Assembly: GCA_025358985.1 (NCBI GenBank)
Contig: JANYHQ010000423.1
Span: 1 to 7,885, forward strand
DNA from: Acidimicrobiales bacterium
GTDB taxonomy: Bacteria > Actinomycetota > Acidimicrobiia > Acidimicrobiales > JANYDT01
DNA: 7,885 bases
Direction: 5' to 3'
Of this stretch, positions 5,708-7,885 are shown piece after piece. Within the stretch, counting starts at the first letter, position 1, and every line of letters begins with the position of its first letter. The position numbers were made by a program, and so were the translations under genes. The notes below the pieces were generated by a model, which worked only from the letters and a program-made list of their open reading frames with translations, ran no database searches and was not told the origin of the DNA.

Positions 5708-7079
5708 TGGGCCAACCCCCCGTGCGGATACGTACGGCATTGGCGTGGGCGGGGAACCCTTCATGGTCGGCCAGGGCCAACACACTGGGACCCATACGGC
5801 GCATGGCCACCTCATCAGCGGCGGCAATGGCGGTGCGCTTGAGGAACGCTTCGGCGGTGATGCCACTGGCCACATTGGCAAAACCACTGGTGGGCAGCGA
5901 GGCGGGGCAACCAATGATGAAATTGGCTGAACTCACCGTGGTGTGCTGACCGAGGAGCACTTCGCCAGCAGTATGGATCAGGGCCAGCGTTGCTTCCGGA
6001 TCACGGGTGGCTATCTGCATATGCTCGGGACCGTAGGCGTTGGTGACCTCCGCTGCTTCGTGCTCGTTGGACACCACTACGCAGCCGCCATTGCGGCCGA
6101 GTGATGCGGCCGCAGCCTCGCGCCGACGCTCGGGAAGGACCACGATCTGGCGCTCCAACTCGGCCTTGATGACGTCGAGCAGGCTGGTATCGGTGAGCAC
6201 CAGCACCGACGAGGAATCCGGACCGTGTTCAGCCTCATTGAGTAAATCTGCAGCCAGGCGTACCGGGTCAGCGGACCCATCGGCGAGGATCAGCGACTCC
6301 GACGGTCCTAGCAACATCATGGTGGAGCAGCCGAAGCGCTGCACTTCTATCTGCGCGCATACTACTGCGGGCGAGCCCGGCCCCACCACCTTCACAACTT
6401 TGGGAATTGTTTCCGTGCCGAAAGCGACCGCCGCCACACCGGCCGGGCCGTTGACCCTGAACACATCGCCAAGACCGAGATGGGCGGCCACTGCCAACGT
6501 TGCTGCATCCACCGGCGCACTGGGGTCGCCCGGAACCGGAGGGGTGATGACCACTAGCGACGACACACCGGCGACGATGGCCGGCGTGGCGATCTGAGCG
6601 AGCACACTGGGATAGCTCGCCTTACCGCTGGGACAGAACAGGCCAGCCGAGGGGATGGGGGTGATCTTTTCGCCCACCCACAGCCCTGGCTCGCTCTCAA
6701 AACGCCAGTCTTTTGCCTTACGGGTCATGACCTGATCATTGAAGCGCCGGATGTGATCCACCATGTCGACAATTGCGGCGCGCAGGGCACCGTCGATGGA
6801 TGCCGCGGCGCGCTCCATCTCATCAGGAGTTACCCGGAGGTTGTCGGGCGAAACCGTGACACCGTCAAAATCGCGTAGGGCCCGGCACACGGCCTCGTCA
6901 CCGTGTTGGCGAACATCGTCGATGATCTTGGTGATTGACACCCGCAGCGCCGGATCGAAGATGGCACTGGTGCCGCGGTTCATAAGTTGGCGTCTGGCGG
7001 TGTCGTCCATGTGTTCCCAGACCTGAACACGAAGTACCGGAAGGGTGGCGGCGTGGGTGTCGGCACTGGAGTCAGACAT
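5697..7079 (-). CDS. Divergent histidinol dehydrogenase (HisD) family protein
   Basis: A 460-residue protein covering the whole HisD fold, an NAD-dependent dehydrogenase that in the classic enzyme oxidises histidinol to histidine at a zinc site. Family motifs kept: PSAGLFCPSGKASYPSV (143-159), VAGVSSLVVITPP, GPSESLILAD (258-267), the acid/base pair E352-H353 in YGPEHMQ, LPTSGF, FLKRTAI, and the C-terminal EGFPAHANAV with E440 and H445. Changed residues: E. coli zinc ligand Q259 corresponds to E282 (NEAEHGPDS), zinc ligand D360 corresponds to N386, and substrate residue H367 of the PNHVLPT motif corresponds to A393 (NFIIGCPASLPT). It is therefore probably a paralogue with another substrate. 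The ATG at 7079 has a strong GGAGG (7085-7089) 5 nt upstream and overlaps the SDR stop by 8 nt, so the two are co-translated. HisD homologues paired with SDRs include HpsN of dihydroxypropanesulfonate breakdown, but HpsN as I recall it keeps the NHVLPT motif. Function unassigned. Confidence 0.88.
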   Translation of the reverse strand: MSDSSADTHAATLPVLRVQVWEHMDDTARRQLMNRGTSAIFDPALRVSITKIIDDVRQHGDEAVCRALRDFDGVTVSPDNLRVTPDEMERAAASIDGALRAAIVDMVDHIRRFNDQVMTRKAKDWRFESEPGLWVGEKITPIPSAGLFCPSGKASYPSVLAQIATPAIVAGVSSLVVITPPVPGDPSAPVDAATLAVAAHLGLGDVFRVNGPAGVAAVAFGTETIPKVVKVVGPGSPAVVCAQIEVQRFGCSTMMLLGPSESLILADGSADPVRLAADLLNEAEHGPDSSSVLVLTDTSLLDVIKAELERQIVVLPERRREAAAASLGRNGGCVVVSNEHEAAEVTNAYGPEHMQIATRDPEATLALIHTAGEVLLGQHTTVSSANFIIGCPASLPTSGFANVASGITAEAFLKRTAIAAADEVAMRRMGPSVLALADHEGFPAHANAVRIRTGGWPTPH

Positions 7080-7824
7080 GTCGACCTCCGTCGATGTTGA
7101 TACAGCCCCCAGTGAGATAGGCGGCTTCGGGCGAGAGTAGATAGGACACCAATGCGCCCAATTCAGCCGGGTCGCCGAAGCGCCTGGCGGGTATGTGGGC
7201 GAGCAGTTCATCGGCCAGGTCGGCATCACCGAGGTATGGCTCGGTCATACGGGTTGGGAAGTAGCCGGGCGCCACTGCGGTGACGGCTATCCGAGGTGCC
7301 CACTCGAGGGCGAACGTCTTCGCCAGACTGATGGCGGCCGCCTTGGAGGCGTTGTAGCTGGCGAAGTTCACTTCGGGCCGTACTCCGTTGACTGAGGCAT
7401 TGATGACAATGGACCCGGCGATATCGGTACCTGGCGAAGCCAGGAGATGTCCTGCAATACAACGTGCGCTTATGAACACGCCCCGGACGTTGACGTCCAT
7501 GACACGAAGGAAATGGCCGGAGCTGGCAGTGAGGGCCGGTTCACCGTCTCCATCGATGCCCGCATTGACAAACCCACCATCGAGCTTGCCAAGGGTGTCC
7601 ACGGCTAGGTCCACGGCCTGTTGCACTGCATCGTTGTCAGTGATGTCGCAGGCGCTGCCACCGATGGCGGCTCCTGCTCCCACCACGGCATCCACCCCCG
7701 CCTTTGTAGTGCCGAGGGCCCAGATGCGTGCCCCTTCGCCACTGAGATGACCAGCCACGGCGCGGCCCAGCCCGCTGGTGGCGCCGGTGATGAGGTACGA
7801 GCGGCCTGCGTGACGGGTCGACAT
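7072..7824 (-). CDS. Short-chain dehydrogenase/reductase (SDR), classical type
   Basis: A 250-residue classical SDR, a Rossmann-fold oxidoreductase acting on an alcohol or ketone with NAD(P). Visible motifs: cofactor-binding TGATSGLG (13-20), D60 in CDITD (the adenine-ring contact), NAG (87-89), and the catalytic tetrad N112, S144 (INASVNG), Y157 and K161 (YNASK), then the PG motif in VAPGYFPT and the family ending YLTGGCINIDGG. The end of the second strand (IWALGTT) lacks the Asp that usually marks NAD preference, so cofactor choice is open. The ATG at 7824 gives a typical SDR N-terminus. It has no clear ribosome site; TAACGT (minus strand, 7840-7835) lies 10 nt upstream, so the leader may be very short. 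It is the first gene of a two-gene operon in this window, and its stop lies inside the start of the HisD-like gene. The two products may carry out successive oxidation steps. Substrate unknown. Confidence 0.95.
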   Translation of the reverse strand: MSTRHAGRSYLITGATSGLGRAVAGHLSGEGARIWALGTTKAGVDAVVGAGAAIGGSACDITDNDAVQQAVDLAVDTLGKLDGGFVNAGIDGDGEPALTASSGHFLRVMDVNVRGVFISARCIAGHLLASPGTDIAGSIVINASVNGVRPEVNFASYNASKAAAISLAKTFALEWAPRIAVTAVAPGYFPTRMTEPYLGDADLADELLAHIPARRFGDPAELGALVSYLLSPEAAYLTGGCINIDGGRHV

Positions 7825-7848
7825 GGAATTGCCGACGTTACTTCGCTG

Positions 7849-7877
7849 ATTCGTGTCCTAAATAGTCAGTATTCGTG
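7849..7877. repeat. Direct repeat ATTCGTG x2 upstream of the SDR gene
   Basis: ATTCGTG occurs at 7849-7855 and again at 7871-7877, 22 bp apart, about two helical turns, on the same face of the DNA. On the minus strand an AT-rich TATTTA (7864-7859) lies between the copies and could be a -10 box with a start about 25 nt before the ATG. The position 25-53 bp upstream of the SDR gene suits an operator, but seven-base repeats can arise by chance, and more copies may lie past the window edge. Confidence 0.3.
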
Positions 7878-7885
7878 GTGAAGAT

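Noticed and set aside
6040..6597. Plus-strand open frame of 185 codons opposite the HisD-like gene
   Set aside because: Low-complexity Ser/Thr/Ala/Pro composition with no motif, antisense to a well-supported gene.
5697..7079. Calling this gene hisD for histidine biosynthesis
   Set aside because: Two zinc-ligand positions and one substrate-binding His differ from the canonical enzyme, and no other his gene is adjacent; the neighbour is an SDR.
7080..7229. N-terminal extension of the HisD-like protein to 7229
   Set aside because: The extension runs inside the SDR coding sequence in another frame. The ATG at 7079 has a strong GGAGG at 5-nt spacing and a family-like N-terminus.

Overview
The window reads as a chromosomal segment of a moderately high-GC actinobacterium. 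My best guess is the class Acidimicrobiia or a near relative. This is inferred from the F420-linked FrhB-family protein, a MprA/TcrA-like two-component pair, an actinobacterial-style helix-turn-helix protein, and start regions where a TANNNT box lies 6-7 nt before the first ATG (leaderless transcription). I see no insertion sequence, integrase, CRISPR array, tRNA or rRNA, and nothing that marks the region as recently acquired.

Layout. At the left edge (1-1173, minus strand) is a two-component operon: an OmpR-family response regulator followed by a sensor histidine kinase that runs off the window, joined by a 4-nt GTGA overlap. The upstream region (1174-1436) carries a tandem direct repeat and two inverted-repeat structures. 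It separates this operon from a divergent plus-strand gene (1374-2261) for a DNA-binding protein with one membrane segment near its C-terminus. That gene converges, 15 nt apart, with a minus-strand FrhB-family iron-sulfur flavoprotein gene (2277-3479). The FrhB gene is divergent from a plus-strand Fpg/Nei DNA glycosylase gene (3542-4339), and a plus-strand acyl-CoA dehydrogenase gene (4433-5680) follows. A 9-bp palindrome lies where the acyl-CoA dehydrogenase converges with a minus-strand two-gene operon (7824-5697): a short-chain dehydrogenase/reductase followed, with an 8-nt overlap, by a histidinol-dehydrogenase-family protein.

How the genes work together. Only two groups look like functional units: the response regulator/kinase pair and the SDR/HisD-like pair. 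The HisD-like protein lacks several residues that bind zinc and substrate in genuine histidinol dehydrogenase, so with its SDR partner it is more likely a catabolic or specialised alcohol-oxidation module than histidine biosynthesis. The other genes look like single transcription units. The observations most worth a second look are the divergent HisD/SDR module, the structured region ahead of the membrane-anchored regulator, the CCCH zinc finger of the glycosylase, and the repeated leaderless promoter geometry.
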